From Mycolicibacterium iranicum (GTDB lineage: Bacteria > Actinomycetota > Actinomycetes > Mycobacteriales > Mycobacteriaceae), in NCBI RefSeq assembly GCF_014190915.1, contig NZ_JACHVU010000017.1:1-64000 (forward strand): a DNA stretch of 64,000 bases, in the 5' to 3' direction. This document shows positions 63,111 through 64,000 of this stretch, piece after piece. The notes beneath the pieces were generated by a model. That model was not told where the DNA came from. It made no database searches and saw nothing but the letters and a program-made list of their open reading frames with translations. Positions within the stretch are counted from its first letter, which is position 1; each line of letters starts with the position of its first letter. Position numbers and translations under genes: made by a program.

Positions 63111-64000
63111 GTGTCCTACACAGGCGCTCCCGGGGGGCCGCACCGATTCCATCCGTACGGGGCGCCGTTCGTGCGCCGGATCCGCACGGTGGGTGTGCCG
63201 TTGGGCGTGCTCATCGCGCTGGGGACGCTCGCCGGGTTGCTCGTCATCCTGCTGACCCTGGCCAATCCGGTCGGTACGGCGATCGGTTTCGTCCTGTCCA
63301 GCCTGGCGATGACCGTCGTCGTCCTCGCCTACCTGTGGCTGGACCGGTGGGAACCCGAGCCCCCGCGCCTGTTGCTGTTCGCCTTCATCTGGGGGACGTC
63401 GGTCGCGGTCGTCGTGTCCGCGCTCCTACAGGTGTTCCTCGACGCATGGCTCAATCCCGCGGTCGAGACCGCCGACACCGGGGTCAGCGCTTTCACCCTG
63501 GTCCTGGGCGCGCCGCTGACCGAAGAAGCGGCCAAAGGCCTGTTCCTGCTGCTCATGATGACCGGCGCACGCCGCAACGAGATGAATTCGTTGACGGACT
63601 GCCTGGTCTACGCCGGGCTGGTCGGTGCGGGATTCGCATGGCTGGAGGACATCCTCTACATCGCCAACGGGGAGTCGCTCGCCGAATCGCTGTTCACCGC
63701 AGCCCTGCGTCTGATCATGGGCCCGTTCGCCCACAGTCTTTTCACCACGATGTTCGCGCTCGGAGTGTGGTTCGCGCTGAACAAGCGCGGTGCACTCGCC
63801 AAGACCGGCTGCGTGCTGCTCGGCTACCTCGCCGCCGTGGTGTTGCACGCGATGTGGAACGGATCCTCGCTGCTGGGCACCGGCGCCTATTTCGGCACCT
63901 ACGTGTTCTGGATGATGCCCGTCTTCGGGCTGGCGATCGCGATGGCCGTCACCAGCCGGCGCCGGGAACAACGGATCGTGGCGTCGAAGCTTCCGGGGAT
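63111..64000 (+). CDS. PrsW family intramembrane protease (partial, 3' end cut by window)
   Basis: At least 296 residues, continuing beyond the window. Multi-pass membrane protein with PrsW motifs: LTEEAAKGL with the paired glutamates, GFAWLEDILY, GPFAHSLFTTM and VLHAMWNGSS. PrsW relatives cut anti-sigma factors in Bacillus; the substrate here is unknown. GTG 63111 lies six bases after TAACCT (63099-63104), the leaderless pattern. Divergent from rpsA. Confidence 0.85.
   Translation, partial: MSYTGAPGGPHRFHPYGAPFVRRIRTVGVPLGVLIALGTLAGLLVILLTLANPVGTAIGFVLSSLAMTVVVLAYLWLDRWEPEPPRLLLFAFIWGTSVAVVVSALLQVFLDAWLNPAVETADTGVSAFTLVLGAPLTEEAAKGLFLLLMMTGARRNEMNSLTDCLVYAGLVGAGFAWLEDILYIANGESLAESLFTAALRLIMGPFAHSLFTTMFALGVWFALNKRGALAKTGCVLLGYLAAVVLHAMWNGSSLLGTGAYFGTYVFWMMPVFGLAIAMAVTSRRREQRIVASKLPG

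Overview
The window is GC-rich, densely coded actinobacterial DNA, and I read it as a fast-growing Mycobacterium (Mycolicibacterium type). The main reason is gene order. It matches, in reverse, the M. tuberculosis stretch from tyrS (Rv1689) down to rpsA (Rv1630): mpg, the Rv1687c-Rv1685c ABC/TetR unit, an Rv1683-type lipase/acyl-CoA ligase fusion, the arginine operon, pheST, the Rv1647 cyclase, tsnR-rplT-rpmI-infC, lysX, uvrA, the Rv1636 stress protein, uvrB, coaE and rpsA. An rRNA-operon leader lies directly downstream of tyrS, where fast growers carry their second rRNA operon (rrnB). Comparisons with M. tuberculosis are from memory, not from a search.

Layout. 1-2.3 kb: rrnB leader and promoter, tyrS, mpg. 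2.4-10.3 kb: a TetR-controlled ABC exporter, a small Trm112-like protein, a secreted protein, the lipid-metabolism fusion protein and an ABC-F ATPase. 10.3-18.8 kb: argC-J-B-D-F-R-G-H on the minus strand, mostly joined by 4-base overlaps, with ARG-box half-sites before argC and a large nested hairpin between argG and argH. 18.9-24.7 kb: an L-2-hydroxyglutarate oxidase and a K+ channel-like protein, then pheT/pheS. 24.7-30.5 kb: membrane protein and adenylate cyclase, then an MpaB-like oxygenase, an acyl-CoA dehydrogenase, an SDR and an SRPBCC/ArsR pair. 30.5-32.8 kb: tsnR-rplT-rpmI-infC with a structured leader. 32.8-38.2 kb: lysX and a membrane esterase.

38.2-43.9 kb holds the most unusual block: a TPR-like protein overlapping a CHAT-family (caspase-like) protease with an intact His/Cys pair, a small membrane protein on the other strand, and two overlapping genes for proteins I do not recognise. 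It sits between the Rv1638A-like gene and uvrA, which are neighbours in M. tuberculosis.

43.9-64 kb: a lipoprotein, an AlkZ-like winged-helix protein, uvrA, a metallo-hydrolase, class I aldolase, a universal stress protein, a Pro/Ala-rich secreted protein, a cutinase, a TetR/paired-SMR efflux operon, a Gly/Asn-repeat secreted protein with a long leader, tRNA-Cys, an MFS transporter, uvrB, a DUF402 protein, coaE, rpsA, and a PrsW-type protease cut off by the window edge.

Regulation visible in the DNA: PafBC (RecA-independent) type promoters before uvrA and, in weaker form, uvrB; paired palindromes before the ABC, MpaB, SRPBCC and SMR operons; non-standard start codons for infC (ATC) and apparently tsnR (CTG); and many genes with a TANNNT-like -10 element 6-7 bases before the start codon, which implies leaderless mRNAs. 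I found no insertion sequence, prophage, CRISPR array or integron.
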